DNA of 64,000 nt. Origin: Mycoemilia scoparia. Its lineage: Eukaryota > Kickxellomycota > Kickxellomycetes > Kickxellales > Kickxellaceae. Location of the stretch: NCBI GenBank assembly GCA_027575805.1, contig JANBPU010000058.1, forward strand, positions 21,096-85,095, in the 5' to 3' direction. The notes beneath the pieces are model-generated. The model worked only from the letters and a program-made list of their open reading frames with translations. It was not told the DNA's origin and did no database searches. Numbering within the stretch: position 1 is the stretch's first letter; every line of letters begins with the position of its first letter. A program made the position numbers and the translations under genes. Below, one piece after another: positions 25,313-38,425 of the stretch.

Positions 25313-27539
25313 TAAAATACTACAACGTATTAGTCGAATAGGTGGTTCTTTTTATATTTCTTTGTTATAGCTTTTTTGTGACTTGGTAGTGACTTTTAAA
25401 TGCATGAAGGGAAACCTTGTTACAATATCATTATCACTTTTATTAGTAAGCAGGCAATATACATTCCATTGACTCCCAATGTCAATTCTCCCCCCAAGGA
25501 GAAGTAGGGATGATCGAGTTGTTCAATGGTATCGTGGTAATTTGATCCAGCAAAGCAGCTCTCATCCAAGATCACTCTGAAATGGCTGCTGTTGCTCTTG
25601 TTCCCGATTTGCCATAACTCCAACATCACCCCCATGCATGTACCCGCAATTACTATATTAATATTATTCAGACTGCAAGCAATAGTTGGGTAGATTATAA
25701 ATTAAATGTGTTCTAGACTTAACGTGTGCTAATTCTATTACCACACATATATCTAGTCCACTAGAGATGACTTAGATAGCATGTATGACGTGTGTGGTCC
25801 ACATGAAAATGTTATAAACAGCATTTGCCGAGCGACACATGGTCTTAAATATCAAAGCATGGCGATACATATGGTCCAACAAGATGCAGGTTGCTGAGTA
25901 ACAAATCAGTTGTGCCTCACACTGATGGATGTAACCAAGTACGGAGATCTCTGAGTGATTAAGCTTTCCGCTGCTACGCGTGTGGCAATAACTAACATGC
26001 CAAACAATAGTGGCTTTTGCTGGTTGCTTGCTCTCTATGCCTGGGCTGTACACATGTCATGAGCCTGTGCCAAGCTGTGTGAAATATTGAGGCCTATGTG
26101 TGCGTGTGTGTGTGTGTGTGTGTATTGAAGAAAAGTTGAAGTCTGGTGTAAAGAGAAAAGGCAGGCAGGAAGAAAGTATAGAGACATACTCACATCAAGA
26201 AGACATGAATGTGGTAGTATTTTCTTTAAAAAATACGTTTCTTTTTTCCTTGTTTCGCATTTTCTTTCCAAAACCCTACTGTGTGAGATTGATATTTGAA
26301 TCAACCAATTTCTTTGTTGTTGGAGACCAAAAAGCGTTTATTTAAACGGTCAAAAATCGTTTAAAGACTCTTGTGAATAGCAAAAATAATAGTAGTAGTA
26401 GTAATAACAGCAGCGACATCAACAACCGCAGTCTCGTATAAGTAGGAATATTAGTTCCAAAGTCAGCAGCCCTAATCCTACTATTTGTAAATTCAGTACA
26501 CTAACAAAGAGTGTGCCTTCAGGACCAGACTAAAGGCCAAAATAGCTATAGCTACTCAGTAAGCATCTGTCTCTATCTCCCTGTGTGTGTGTGTGCATCT
26601 ACCTTTTGCCACCATTTGCTAGTTGCTCCACAAAAACTCTATTAAATAAGCCCACAAACTGGTCATTTGAATAATTACAGGCCTGCCCTATTCTAACATT
26701 GTAAAGCTGGCGTTTGTAGTTTAAAAGGCAAGCCTTTGCTCTATTCATAAAAGAATCGAGTCCATCATAATACTGCTTCTCAATGCAACGCAAGGTTGAC
26801 GCCTTTTTTTGATTCTAACTGTGACTCCACACCTGCGTTTTGTCTGCACCCAATAACTAGGTTAGAAAGAAACAGCCCTACCGCTCACGCCTGTGCATTA
26901 GTCCGAAATAGATACGTAGGCCACAATAAGGCTGCACATACACTGCATTCGAATATACTGGCACACAGATAACAAAGGCGCCCTCTCACAAAAACAAATT
27001 CGCCACAGCACCAAGAGAACAATTATTTCATAGGAGTATATAAAGGGTCGATATCTAGCTCGCGTTTTAATCGTCAATCCGAACAACCCGATACTGGTAT
27101 ACACATTGAGAAAGGGCTTGAAAAATTATAGAGGTAAGTACTAGCCAGATAGCGGTCTATGATCTCCCCTTTAAAGTATACAAATAGTTCCCTCTTCTTT
27201 TATACTACTATTTATCTGTATACACCACCATACCTCCTTTCTCTGCTCCCTTGGCCCATCTTCTTGCCCCACCTGCTCTGTAATGCCTGGAGAGGCGGTG
27301 TAAGTAGTAACAAAATAGAAAGAGAGAGAGGGGAGGGGTAAGAAAGAGAGAGATAGATATTATGAACGATAGAAAAATGGAATGGTTAGTCTATTGGCAT
27401 TGAGCTGGTATCTGCGGCGGCGATTGTCGTGGTAGTAGTAATAGTAATATCGATAGTAACGTCGATAGTAGTATTTGGCACTAGAGAGCGGACCCAGTGA
27501 TTGCGTTGCAGATACAAGCCATTTTGACCTTTCCGTGCC

Positions 27540-27574
<35 letters not shown>

Positions 27575-29801
27575 TACATCGATCCAAACCATCCTGCTTT
27601 TCACGAAATGTCTCATATAAATTAAACTGACCAAGGTTTTGGAAACATCTCGTAGCTCACACTCCCTATCTTTGTGTTTAATTTTAGAAGGTTTTACCTA
27701 CGCTCTCGAAAGGGAAACAGCAAGCCAGCATTACTACAAATTCCAAAGAGCACACCTGCTAGTTTTTCTACGGTCTCGGACTTTTAAACCTAGCATCCAG
27801 TAATTAAGCGACATAGTTGCAGTAAGTGGAGCAACAATGCAATAATATGACTTGGATTTCTTTGTCTGTCTGTCTGTCTGTCTGTGTATCTGAGTGAAGC
27901 GTTGACGGATGTTAATGTGGTATCCTTGACTGTCCTCGCTCTCTCTCTCCTTGTGCGAGCGTGGGATGGAGAGAGACAGGTTTATCCAGGGTCTTGTTCT
28001 TTTCTCTCCCAATCCACCAAGACATCTTTCCATTGGCTCTTTCTCCAACACACAGCTTAAATTTCTTTTGGCATGAAACTGCGAAAGAAACATTTGACTG
28101 CAAGCTGTCTGTACTGAAACCCCCTCTCCCCCCATGGAGAGGAGATATTCTGTATACACATGTGTGCATGAGAGAGGTGGAGGAAAGAGGGATGGTCTCT
28201 ATGTATAAAATTCTCCTTGGCCAAGCCTTACATCTAGCTACCTATATAACTATATGTGTATATGTATATCATTGTAATTGTAGGGTATTAACGTGTTCAA
28301 TCTCATTAGCAGCCAAGAGGATATAGAGACCAGGAACATAAACCGCAAAAGGCACGAGAGCTATTAATACATTAACCACTAATAATTCAACCAGGCTCGT
28401 GAACCTCTCTCCATCATCTCTTATTCACTCTCCGCCAAACCTCCCTGGCTTGTTTGAGAAGGTAAGTAAAAACAGTAGATTCTACAACACCTTTTCTCTA
28501 TGCGTATTGGCTCCAATGCCGATGTCCAGCAGCAGAGGCGCTATTCCCCTATCATCACATCCAAAACTGATGCGGGACGAAAAGAACATACGTGTGCGTG
28601 TGTGTTGTGCAAGCTGCACTGAAGGAGATGAATGTGTGGCAGACTCAGGAGGAGCTTGTGTGTGTATATGTGGGTTTGTCTGTGTGGAAAAAATCCCACA
28701 CAAAGACTGGAACATCCTGTGACTTAGTATGACCACCACAGTATCAGCGTCTCCAATGGGAAAGTTGGAATCAGTATATGACTCCAACTCCTCCCAGCCC
28801 CCTGGTCTGATTTCTTCAAGTGCTTTGTCACTCTTTATTGCTTTTTCCCTGGACGTCATCATCTCTCATTGACTTTAATACTCACTATTTATTAAACTCT
28901 CTTTCATTTGTAGTAGTCAATTTAGAAGCTAGCGAAAACCTGTTGTCACTGACCACCACGTCACGTGTGTGTGTGTGTGTGTGTCTTTTTCAGCCACAGA
29001 CCAAGCCAAGTGCTCTCTATATTTTCCACAGTACAAAGACAAGACAAGGTAGAAGAATAAGCACAAGGGCTTTTGAACTCAAGTGTGTCACTTTGATTGT
29101 TCGTAGGTGAGTTTGTTACATTGTTTGTTTGTTTATAACCTAATCGCCGATGCCCATCTCTCTCGCATTCTCTGCATATGTTTGCTACCCCACTTTTCTC
29201 ACTTCCAGCCTTTTGGAGCTACATATGTCTTTTATTCTTTACACCATCCTTCGCTTTTACCCCACTTCCCTTTCACGTGCAAGGAGCTAATCCACCTTCT
29301 CTTTTAACCTTTGAGTTGCATACATACATTATTTCAAGAGGCAGGCTCTCAAGCCTGTGCATGTCTCTGGCTTAGTCAAACCATGTCATAAAGGGCAGCG
29401 CCTTCTTTGATAATTTTTAGCTCTCTCTCTCTCTCCTCCTCCCACTCCCCTACACTCTGCCTGTGTTTCTGTCCTTTTCTGCTAAGCCATGCCTATTATC
29501 ACACGCTTCAAGCTACTACTACTTTGTAAACTCGGTCATGAGCCTAGTCATGACTGTTTTCCGAGCAACAAGCATTATAAGAGGGCTGTCGTGACACTGT
29601 CTCCTTAGATCTCATAGATCTCCTATGATCTAGAGTCTTCATCCCATCACTATTCATATCTAAACTTTTTTTCAGGCCTAGAGAGGACAATAGACCAACC
29701 AAAACCTGTTTTTTGCATCTATAGAATCATACTAGAATAATAGAGCTCGAGTACACAACACCTCATCAGTTCGTAAGTACGCATATACATATAGGAAAAT
29801 A
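25313..29801. other. 4.4 kb spacer or long leader of the homeodomain gene
   Basis: I find no convincing gene. The stretch is rich in microsatellites: (GT)n near 26098-26124, (ATT)n at 27540-27573, (CTGT)n near 27863-27885, (GT)n near 28964-28984, and CT-rich runs around 28400-29460. Several donor-like GTAAGT/GTGAGT sites and acceptors occur, so a multi-exon 5' untranslated leader of the plus-strand homeodomain gene is plausible. Open frames inside (for example 26599-26793 minus, 27734-28159 minus, 28399-28722 plus) look like low-complexity shadows. Confidence 0.5.
27540..27573. repeat. (ATT)n microsatellite
   Basis: About eleven perfect units in the long spacer upstream of the homeodomain gene. 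Confidence 0.95.
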
Positions 29802-32800
29802 ATGTCATCGTCGATGAAGTCTGACTGGTTTGACGCCGAGATGCCCGAAGACGACTTTTTGTTCGGATTCCCAATGACTTCATTAGAAAACACCTTTTCA
29901 GCAAACAACGAAGGGGCCAAGAATGAGAGCAGCGACAATAACGGTAGCAGTAACACAAATCACCACCACCACCATCATCATCATTCAGCCAACCCAACAG
30001 GGGGAGTAGGAGCTGACACATTGGACAACAGCGATAGCATAGATTTCAACGCTTTCAATGACATGTACAACATAAACCCATTTGAGACCACTGATATTAC
30101 TTCCAACAACACTATTAGTAATGGTAGTGGTAGTAGAGATACAAAACACAGTCCCAACACGAATCTGTCTAACATGATATTGCCGCCTTTCAGTGTCAAG
30201 TCCAAAAAAGCACAGGGTTCTCAGGATGAGAATTCACTTTCGAATGTTAAACAAGAGGGTGGCGAGAACAACAACGAGACCATGCCCTGCGAAGAAACAA
30301 GTAACAATGGCCGTAGTGGTGGGAATGTTAGAAGTCGCAGCTTTACAGGAAGTATGGGGTCTCAAGTCGGCTCCAGGCCAACTGAAACAAACATCCCGAC
30401 AGTTTTACCGATGAAACGAGCAGCCACAGATATTTCTAACAACAATAGAGACCACAGTAGAACACTGGAAATGCCGGCTGATTATGGTCATGAGAGCGAT
30501 AGCGATTGTTCTGGCCAAATAATAAAGGGCAAGTCGTCAGGAACCGATTGTGAAACGCCAGATACATCAGATACAAGCTATACATCCTCGATGTTTTCAT
30601 CTCATAGTGGGAGCGGCGATAATGGCTACCTAAACGGCGGATGTCCGCCTATCAAAAAGCGCAAACGCCTGAGCCCTGATCAAACGCAAACCCTGATCCA
30701 GCTCTTTGAGCAAGTTCCAAAACCATGCTCAGAGCTACGCGTTAGACTAGGAAAACAGCTGGGCATGACGGCTCGAGAGGTCCAAGTATGGTTTCAGAAT
30801 CGTCGAGCCAAATTGAAACGTGAAACAAGAGTCACGCCGTTTCCCACCATGGGATATTCGAGTGAGCAGATCAATGTTCATAGCCAGCAGTCTTTGGCAC
30901 CTCAGTCCTTTGGCTTTCGACCTAAACACTTGCACCAACAGTCACAGCACAACCCACTTTCGAGATTTAGCGGCGGTACTGGGTTCTTGGGCGCTGGGAT
31001 GGTAGGCCCTATGCTTCTTGATGGCAATGGTGGCCCTGGTTCTAGTAGTGGCCCCAAGCAGGCCAGCGTCCTAGGTCCACGCTATGGGACAACGCCTCAA
31101 TCAATGATGTTCAATGAGCAAGGCATTGGTTCTCCAAGCTACCTCATGAACGGCAATACTCCGTCAGGCGAGTCAGCCAGGAGTAGCAGCTTATCCGGGT
31201 TTTCGCCAACCACCAACAGAAACAATGGGATGACGGTCAATGGCACTAATAACAGTGCCACCGGCACAAACGGTGTTACTCATGGTTTGGGCAATATAGG
31301 CCACATGGGTAACAGCATGTTCTCAAACCAAAGTAATATGTCCCAATACCCGGGGCTGCAAGACCCATTCTATTCAAATGCTTCGGCAAACGGAATTACA
31401 GCACATGGCCCAGGAAATCCCATGGCAGCAGCAGGTGGAGGAGGAGGAGGAGGAGGACCCGGAATGAGTACATCTTCTGCATTAAGCCCTCCTGCCAACT
31501 TGATGAATGGTGGTGGTAGTGGTGGCGGTAGAGCACCGATTGGAGGAGGAAGCGGCGGCGGCGGCGGCGGTTGGTTGGGAATAAAGAGACCCAATGGCTC
31601 AAACTATTCACTAATTTCTACTGATGGTCGTGTACCAGGCACATCGTCGTCCGTTGCAATGCCCAACTGTCTGCAGCCAAGCTCTAGACAAATGTCCTCT
31701 GTATCATCAGGACCAGCGATGTCGGTTGATAGAGAAGGTAACAATGGGATGCCTATGAGGCCAGATCAGCCATTCTCGTCCCGTCTAGATTATATCGACG
31801 CCTTTGGCCGTGCCGGAATAAACATCACTCGTCCGCCATTCAGTAACAACTTTATGACAACATCCGTATTGCCCACGATTCCATCCAGTGGAGGCAGACA
31901 GTTTAACAATGATGGCAACGGCAATAATAACCATAGTAGTAGCAGTAGTGGTAGTGGTGGTGGTGGGTTGGTTGCTCCAAAAGATTATAGCAGTTACAAG
32001 GATTTGGCTTTCCTTTATAATAACACCGACGATAAAGGCGAAAGTTCTGGAATTCCATCAGAGGAAATCCTCCAAGCCAGACAAAAAAATTTCAATCATA
32101 TGGCCTTTATTGGTGGTGGTGGTGGTGGTGGTGGTGCTCCAAACGGATATAACCATAATGGTAGGGGCAATATGATGGGCAGAACACTGTCTGGCATCGA
32201 GCTTGGAGGGCTTAACAGTGATGCGATGATGAGAGCTTCAATGGACGAAAACGATAGACTGAAACTCTTCCAAATGAAACTTCAATCGGCACAACAAAAC
32301 AACAAGCGTGCTACATTCGTTGGCTTCGCTGGCCACAACAAGTCGCATTCCATTTCCCAAATCCCCATATCTCCGATACAAAACGAGCCATCACAAGGAT
32401 CAAACGCTGATGGTGCTGCATCGGCAAAATGTGCTGAAAAGAAAAATATTGATTTCAGTGGGTTACTTGATAATCCCAGTATCAACTCCAAGTCTAATAC
32501 GCCAACAACCAGCAGCACTGCCAATTGTCTTAATAATAACAAAGACGATGATTACTGTGGCGGTAAAAATTCAAAGGATGATTTCTTCAAGACCCTGATG
32601 TCGTTAAGCCAAAACCCGGATAATAACGCCTTCAGCGACATTCTTTCTAACTCGTCTAAAGGTTATTCAGAATGGCTTGATTTGGAGTTCCGTAAAAACG
32701 AGAGCAGCAGCAGCAGCAGCAGCGGTGGTGGTGGTGGTATTGGAACAAATACCATAGCAGCGGAGTCAGGTACACCCGAATCTATCAGCCCAGACAACCA

Positions 32801-32916
32801 ATCTCCACGAAAAGATTCTTTGTCTTTGTCGATGTTGGGGTTCAATGACGAGAATGATAACGATAACACAAATATAGACATTTCAAAGTCGTCATCTGCC
32901 CAAAAGTCATCAAGTG

Positions 32917-32947
<31 letters not shown>

Positions 32948-33869
32948 CAACAGCTACCAAGGCGACTCCAAAGAGTGTGGACAAACATCAAATAGCAATA
33001 GCACGACTCCAGATATGGCACGCAATAAGGACTCCTCATACCGCCGAGATTCAAAGGCACTTGACACCCCATCACCAATCAGATCACAAGGGTGTCTCCG
33101 CCAACTAGAAAGAAACTCTATTAGTCTTGGTGGTACCAAAGATAATAGCCATACTAATGGCGAGAGTTGTGCTAGTGCATCGGATCATATTACTACTGCT
33201 ACTAATACTACCGCTAAAACAAGCCAAGAGCAACTAATCTCGTCGCTTTCATTAGACACGACGACAAACTCACTATTCAGCTCAGAAGAATTGATGATTC
33301 AATTGAATAGTAGCAACAGCAAAGGCCTAGAAAATAATACTTCAAACGGACTTGACATACTATTACAACTAAGTAATAATAACAATGTTGGTAGCGGACA
33401 AAACAATCCAGTAGATGATGGTGATGATGATGATGATATAAAGAATGCTTTTGAAGTGGTTGGTAACAATAACAACGATGAGGACAAGAAGAATCATCAT
33501 CATCATCATCAGCATCTTGACAATTTTGTACATATCAAGGATGAAAAGTATGCAACTAGCAGTGATAAAGGGTCGTTCAAAAGTTTATCGCCAAACCTTC
33601 ATGACAATTCCGAAAGGTCGTTGAAGAATCCAAAGAACATCAAGCAGGAGAAAGATGATGATGCTAATAAGCGAAATGATGTCAATAGTAGTTGGTATGG
33701 ATCCAAGTCGAAATCTAGTGCCAGCCATGACCATGATGATAACAACGACAACCAGCAAGATCCAGAAGACTGTAATGATGAAAACATTTTGGCGGCGTTT
33801 TCAAACAACTCTTTACAGGACTTGTTTCATTTGAATACTTCTGATATCCTTTCATTCAACGATAACTAA
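29802..33869 (+). CDS. Homeodomain transcription factor with very long disordered tail
   Basis: This is a nuclear DNA-binding regulator of 1355 residues in one exon. The homeodomain is at about residues 284-343, starting KKRKRLSPDQTQTL, with helix 3 VQVWFQNRRAKLKRE fully canonical (W48, F49, N51 and R53 present). A basic patch just before it can serve as nuclear signal. The N-terminal ~280 residues are acidic with an eight-His run. After the homeodomain come about 1000 residues of Ser/Asn/Gly-rich disorder with poly-Gly, poly-Ser, a ten-Thr run, poly-Asp and a second His run. Three SUMO-type sites are visible: VKQE, IKDE and IKQE. The acidic C-end (DLFHLNTSDILSFNDN) could be an activation segment. 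Targets are unknown. Confidence 0.93.
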
Positions 33870-34529
33870 TCAAGTAACTGAATAGCTCTCATCATCATCT
33901 TTATCCTTGTTCATTCTCCTCTCTCTTCATTAAGTTATAATATATTACCTTGTGCTTCCCTGCCCTGCCCTGCCCTGCCCTGTAATTTGCCTTTGCCCTG
34001 CATATGTTCCCTTAACTACTTACTTGTTCCTTAATCGTACCTATATCTTATTTTTATTTGTATATGCACATACTTTTTTCATATAAATTTATTTTTTACA
34101 TATACTCATATATTCATGCTTAAACTTATTCATATACCTATTTGTTCTCGCAACATTGTTCATATAAATTCCCCCCTCCCCTCCCCCTTCTTTCTCTTTT
34201 TTAAATATACTATGTATTCACAATAAACCTTTTTTGAAATAATTCTCTAAAGAATAGCATTGAATTTTTTAAATCAAGTAATAGCAAGTGAAACAAACTC
34301 TTGAATAATAACAGTAATAATACCAAAAAAGTAAATAATTTATTTATCTTTTACAGGGAGGGTAACCTTGATGATTAATTTTTGACCTAGCTTTTTGTCT
34401 ACATTTTTGTGGTTATTCCAAAACTCTATAAGGTTGGTTTATATATATATGATATATATATACGTATATGGATTTATACAAAAATTTATTTGGGGTTATA
34501 AGTATGTGTAATGGATAGTTAATCGAAAG

Positions 34530-34560
<31 letters not shown>

Positions 34561-34606
34561 TCAATGAAGAAAATGATGAAGACAAAAGAAGTGGACAAGT
34601 TCTTAT
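33870..34606. other. Convergent 3' flanks
   Basis: Likely 3' untranslated regions of the homeodomain gene and of the small secreted gene. It holds a (TGCCC)n array at 33958-33982 and AT/TA microsatellites near 34440-34560. No gene is seen. Confidence 0.65.
33958..33982. repeat. (TGCCC)n minisatellite, about five units
   Basis: Tandem pentamer about 90 bases after the stop of the homeodomain gene. Confidence 0.9.
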
Positions 34607-34900
34607 TTATTGACCACCATTATTTTTATCAATACCTATTCTGTTGGTACCCATGCCGTGATGACCAAGAGGTGGAGGCACGGCGTAGACAAGAGGATGT
34701 TCTTGGATGAACTTGTTAAGGTCGAATCCAGGTGTATTGACGACTTTCGAAAGCTGCTCCAGGAACTGAAAGTTTTGATCAATCGACCAGTCTACGTTAT
34801 CGAAAGTGCCACGCTTGACACGGAGTGCTGTTGTGGACGAGACCGTGGTGGATAGAAGGGCGATGAGGCCGACAAGAAGAAGCTTGATACCGAATTTCAT
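34607..34900 (-). CDS. Small secreted protein of unknown function (97 aa)
   Basis: A signal peptide is clear: MKFGIKLLLVGLIALLSTTV with a cleavage-like SSTTA at about residue 25. A VKR dibasic site follows at about residues 28-30, where a Kex2-type protease could cut to release the chain starting GTFDNVDW. The mature part is hydrophilic with no cysteines and ends in a Gly/His/Asn-rich tail. I recognise no family. A TATA box (ATATAAAG) lies 127 bases upstream at 35027-35034. It resembles the gene at 40027-40317 in layout (MKF start, signal, dibasic site, about 97 residues) but not clearly in sequence. Confidence 0.75.
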   Translation of the reverse strand: MKFGIKLLLVGLIALLSTTVSSTTALRVKRGTFDNVDWSIDQNFQFLEQLSKVVNTPGFDLNKFIQEHPLVYAVPPPLGHHGMGTNRIGIDKNNGGQ

Positions 34901-35026
34901 TTTACGACCTGGTCTGTGTAGTATGCCGATTATGAAGAAACAAAGATGCGAGAAGACAAAATGTTTTGGAGGAAAATGTTAGATGGGAGTGATGAGAGTG
35001 GAAATTTAGAGACGGCAGGTGAAGTA

Positions 35027-35034
35027 CTTTATAT
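35027..35034 (-). promoter_or_regulatory. TATA box of the small secreted gene
   Basis: ATATAAAG on the minus strand, 127 bases upstream of the ATG at 34900. Confidence 0.55.
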
Positions 35035-35618
35035 GCACGTTTCCGGCCCCCAGTTATAGACCATGGCATGTTTCCCCTTTTTAAATGAAATGAAGTGAAA
35101 TGGTCATGTGTATATGGGGGAGGTTAATCGGTTTGGTGGTGACCTGAAATGAAACGCGTACAGATTATCGAGTACACACAGTTAGCCAGTCATGGTTATG
35201 GTCACAAAAGCAAATCTCTATGGAAGAAGGGTAAAAGGACAACAACCACCTAATGCAATGTGTAAAATCCTATGCAAACCCAAGCCAATCTCTCTGGACA
35301 AATTTGGTCTAGAAATAATAAAAGCTTGTTTTATTAATTATTTATGCATGGAGTTAGTTGGAAACAGACTTTGTGACACATGTCAGCAGTGTATGCTGGC
35401 ATTGTCAAATAGGGCTAATGTATGAGCATATTTGAACCCATTCTTTCTATATTTATTTATAGCCCTCTCTACTAGTTAAATCAGGTTTCTCCCTCGGCTC
35501 TGTATACTGTGAAAAAGTAGGTTGATAATTGTATGGTATAGAATCTCTCCTTTTGTTTGTGCAAAGAGTTAAAGACCTTTAGATTTGTAATACCTTTACT
35601 ACAAAGATATGATTAATG

Positions 35619-35866
35619 TATATGAGTAATAATAGCTTTTGAAGTGTACATCCTTTTGGAGGCCAATGGTGTATGTATGTGTCTAGTTCACTATCAATTG
35701 GAAACAGACCAGCGTGTCCATACATTCCCTGCAAAATCATCCCATAGTCATGCATTTCAACTGGAGCCTGTCGGATTGTTGGCTATTATCCAGAGTATAC
35801 TTCCGGTACACCTTCAAAGGAGATTCCGGCATATATTATTAATTATTATACTTGTTACCCATAAGC
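35619..35866. mobile_element. Possible long, decayed relative of family 1
   Basis: The left end TATGAGTAATAATAGCTTTT plus GAAGTGTACA is echoed in complement by TACACCTTCAAAGG and a TATTA...TTGTTACCCATA end. The interior (about 200 bases) is longer than in other copies and only its start (GGAGGCCAATGG) looks related. Confidence 0.4.
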
Positions 35867-36101
35867 CAGCTTAGAATATTTATCAGTATTTTAGTGCAGT
35901 TTAGTAAAGGGAAACAACAGATTTTCAGTACTTGGCCATATTTTAATTCTACTAAATTCATTTTCATTTCTTAAGGCTTTCCTACTATAGTCTAAACCTT
36001 CAATTTCACGAAAAGAACCGAGATTGTGTCATAATCCAAAAGGCAATATATTATAAGATTGCTCAACAATAAAACAACATAATTATAGTATAATATTTGC
36101 T

Positions 36102-38254
36102 ATGGTTATAAGGATCACAAAACTCAAAGCACTTTACTTTGGACTTATAGCCCTTCGATTCATAATAGCCATAGCACCAGGCTATATCCATCCTGATGAA
36201 TTCTTTCAAGGGCCCGAAGTAGCAGCCAATGACATATTTGGATTAGAGATCAATAGAACATGGGAATTCAACAAAGATAAACCAATACGCCCAATAGTAT
36301 CATTGTACGGATTTGCTGGAATCCCATTTATTGTACTCCGTGCACTCTTTGGAAAGGATTTTATAACCCATGACGTTCAGCCACTGACCATATTCCGTGT
36401 ATCCAGGCTATATATGGCATTTTTAACACTAGCCCTTGAATATTCTGTATATTTGATAATTACAAGCCAAAATAGGCAAGCTTCTGGCGGTTCATCTGTT
36501 GTTGGGAACACACACAATATTCGCAATAAAGTTTGGATGGCACTGGCTTTGTTGGCCACATCGCAATGTGTCGTGGTATTCCATACTCACACTTTCTCAA
36601 ATTCGCTTGCATCGATTGTATTGGCCGCTGTAGTTGCGATCTGGGCTACTTTACATGGAAAATTACAAAAGAGCGCTATTGATTTGGCAGCTGATAAATC
36701 GACCAAGAATTGGTCCTGTAGATATGCAAAGTCAAACAATGCATTGGGATTCTGGATGGGGCTGTTGACAGTATATGGTGCTTTTACTCATGTCACATTT
36801 GTGATGTATGTGTTTCCTGTGTCGATTGCATTTGTATGGACTTTGAGAAAGCTCTATGGAATCAATGGATCGCTATGTCAAGCCGGGTCTCTCTGCCTCA
36901 GCTACATTATTGGCACGTTGATATCACTTGTGCTTCTAGTATTTGCCGATTCTCTGTATTATGGCTCTATCAAACTCACAGCACAAAGTCCATATATAAA
37001 AGGGAAGCCAGTAATTACTATTTACAACAATATAATATACAATTCGGACATAGAGAATCTCAAGACTCATGGGCTGCATCCATGGCACCATCACCTTAGT
37101 GTCAGCGTGCCTCTATTCTTTGGGCCATTAGCAGTTGCAGCAATATTGGGTATATTTGTCGCACCAAAAGGCCAGGATACGCATAAACCATCATCGAATT
37201 TCACAAAAAGAGAAAGAAACACAGTACAGACAGTGCTGATTGCTACTGTCGCTAATGGCCTGTTCATGGTATCGTGTGTGGCACATAAGGAACCAAGATT
37301 TATAATGCCGCTGTTTCCCATTGCGATTATAGCAATAGTGCAGGAATCAAAAGTGTATTCAATCCTGTCATCACCAAAATTCTGGAGTGCATGGATACTA
37401 TTCAACGTCGTAGTGGGTGGTTTGTACGCGTTCATGCATCAGTCGGGGGTTGTGCCTGCAATTGATGCCATTCACAGGCTATCAACGGTGCCTGTGTTGC
37501 AGTGCCATCGCCATTTACAACGGCGAGATGATAATACCAAAGTATTTTCGTGCTCAACAAGTCACCACCACTCATCACCCGATTCTGCGACCAGCAGTGG
37601 GCTGTCATCCAAGACAAGCCTTGCAACCTCAGTTATATTTTATAAGACATACATGCCACCAAAGCACCTGTTGCTCCAGAGAACAGACAACAGCAGCAAC
37701 AGAAACCATAGGATCGACCTTATTGACTTGATGGGTGGATCGCCAGAATCTCTTTTGGACACTTTAAAAAAGCAGCCGCTGGTCGACATTTCGCACGCGT
37801 ATTACGACTACAGCCCACAAACAGTTATTTATGACACCAACACCCCAAAAAACTTGTTCACAGAGGTTTCACCAAATCATTTGGCAAGGTAATTAGATAT
37901 TTTTTGCTATCCCTATTGTTATTTATTTGTATTTACAACAACAATGTTGCTGATTGCATCAATGGGTTATGTAATTTCAAATATCAATGTGTATGTATAT
38001 ATAGGACATTAGTAGTTTTGCCCGCATCAACAGACATCGAGTCAATCATTAGGGGCTACAACAAAAACATAACGAGCAAGGGTGACGATAACAATGATGG
38101 TGTGATTTTGAATCTGATGGCTCTAGACAAAATTCGTCCCCATGTCAATTTTGACGACATTGGAAAAGTACTCCAAAACCCACTTGCATATTCAAATCTG
38201 AACATATATCTTCTCACAACCCATAGCAAATGGCAAAATCTCACTAGTGATTAG
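36102..38254 (+). CDS. SMP3: GPI mannosyltransferase 4 (SMP3/PIG-Z)
   Basis: This enzyme adds the fourth mannose to the GPI-anchor precursor in the endoplasmic reticulum lumen. Exons 36102-37888 and 38005-38254 join in phase (678 residues) over a 116-base intron whose donor GTAATTAG makes an in-frame stop if retained. The GT22-family hallmark GYIHPDEFFQGPEV is at about residues 25-38. Many membrane spans follow, then HKEPRFIMPLFPI, then KTYMPPKHLLLQ, and exon 2 opens with LVVLPAST, all expected for this family. An Asn/Ser/His-rich insert near residues 470-515 makes it longer than usual. The last seven residues and the stop codon come from a family-2 element that begins at 38230, so the native C-end may have been replaced. 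Confidence 0.9.
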
Positions 38255-38362
38255 GCATGAAGTAGACAAAATGGGTCCCCAAATCTTGCCCCAATCTCCA
38301 GCCACTTCATATCCCAGCCCCTGGGGGACCATTTTTGCCTATGGTCTTGTGAAATCTGACAA
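38230..38362 (+). mobile_element. MITE-like element, family 2, copy d (overlaps SMP3 stop)
   Basis: The left end ATGGCAAAATCTCACTAGTG matches the complement of copy a's right end. The right end complements to GTCAGATTTCACAAGACCAT. The element supplies the codons for WQNLTSD and the TAG of SMP3 exon 2. Confidence 0.75.
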
Positions 38363-38425
38363 AATCGTAGTCATCCTAAACAACTTCTTTTTTAATGAAA
38401 TAAATACACACTAATTATCAAGCTA

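Larger units (their letters stand above)
34901..36101. other. Divergent spacer with a degenerate inverted-repeat element
   Basis: It holds the promoter of the secreted gene and of SMP3. A longer, decayed family-1-like element may span about 35619-35866 (see that entry). The frame 35192-35425 has no support. Confidence 0.5.

Noticed and set aside
26599..26793. 64-codon minus-strand frame with protein-like composition
   Set aside because: It starts only at TTG, has no splice partners I could find and no family resemblance.
27734..28159. 141-codon minus-strand frame
   Set aside because: It runs through a (CTGT)n repeat and CT-rich sequence; low-complexity product without domain.
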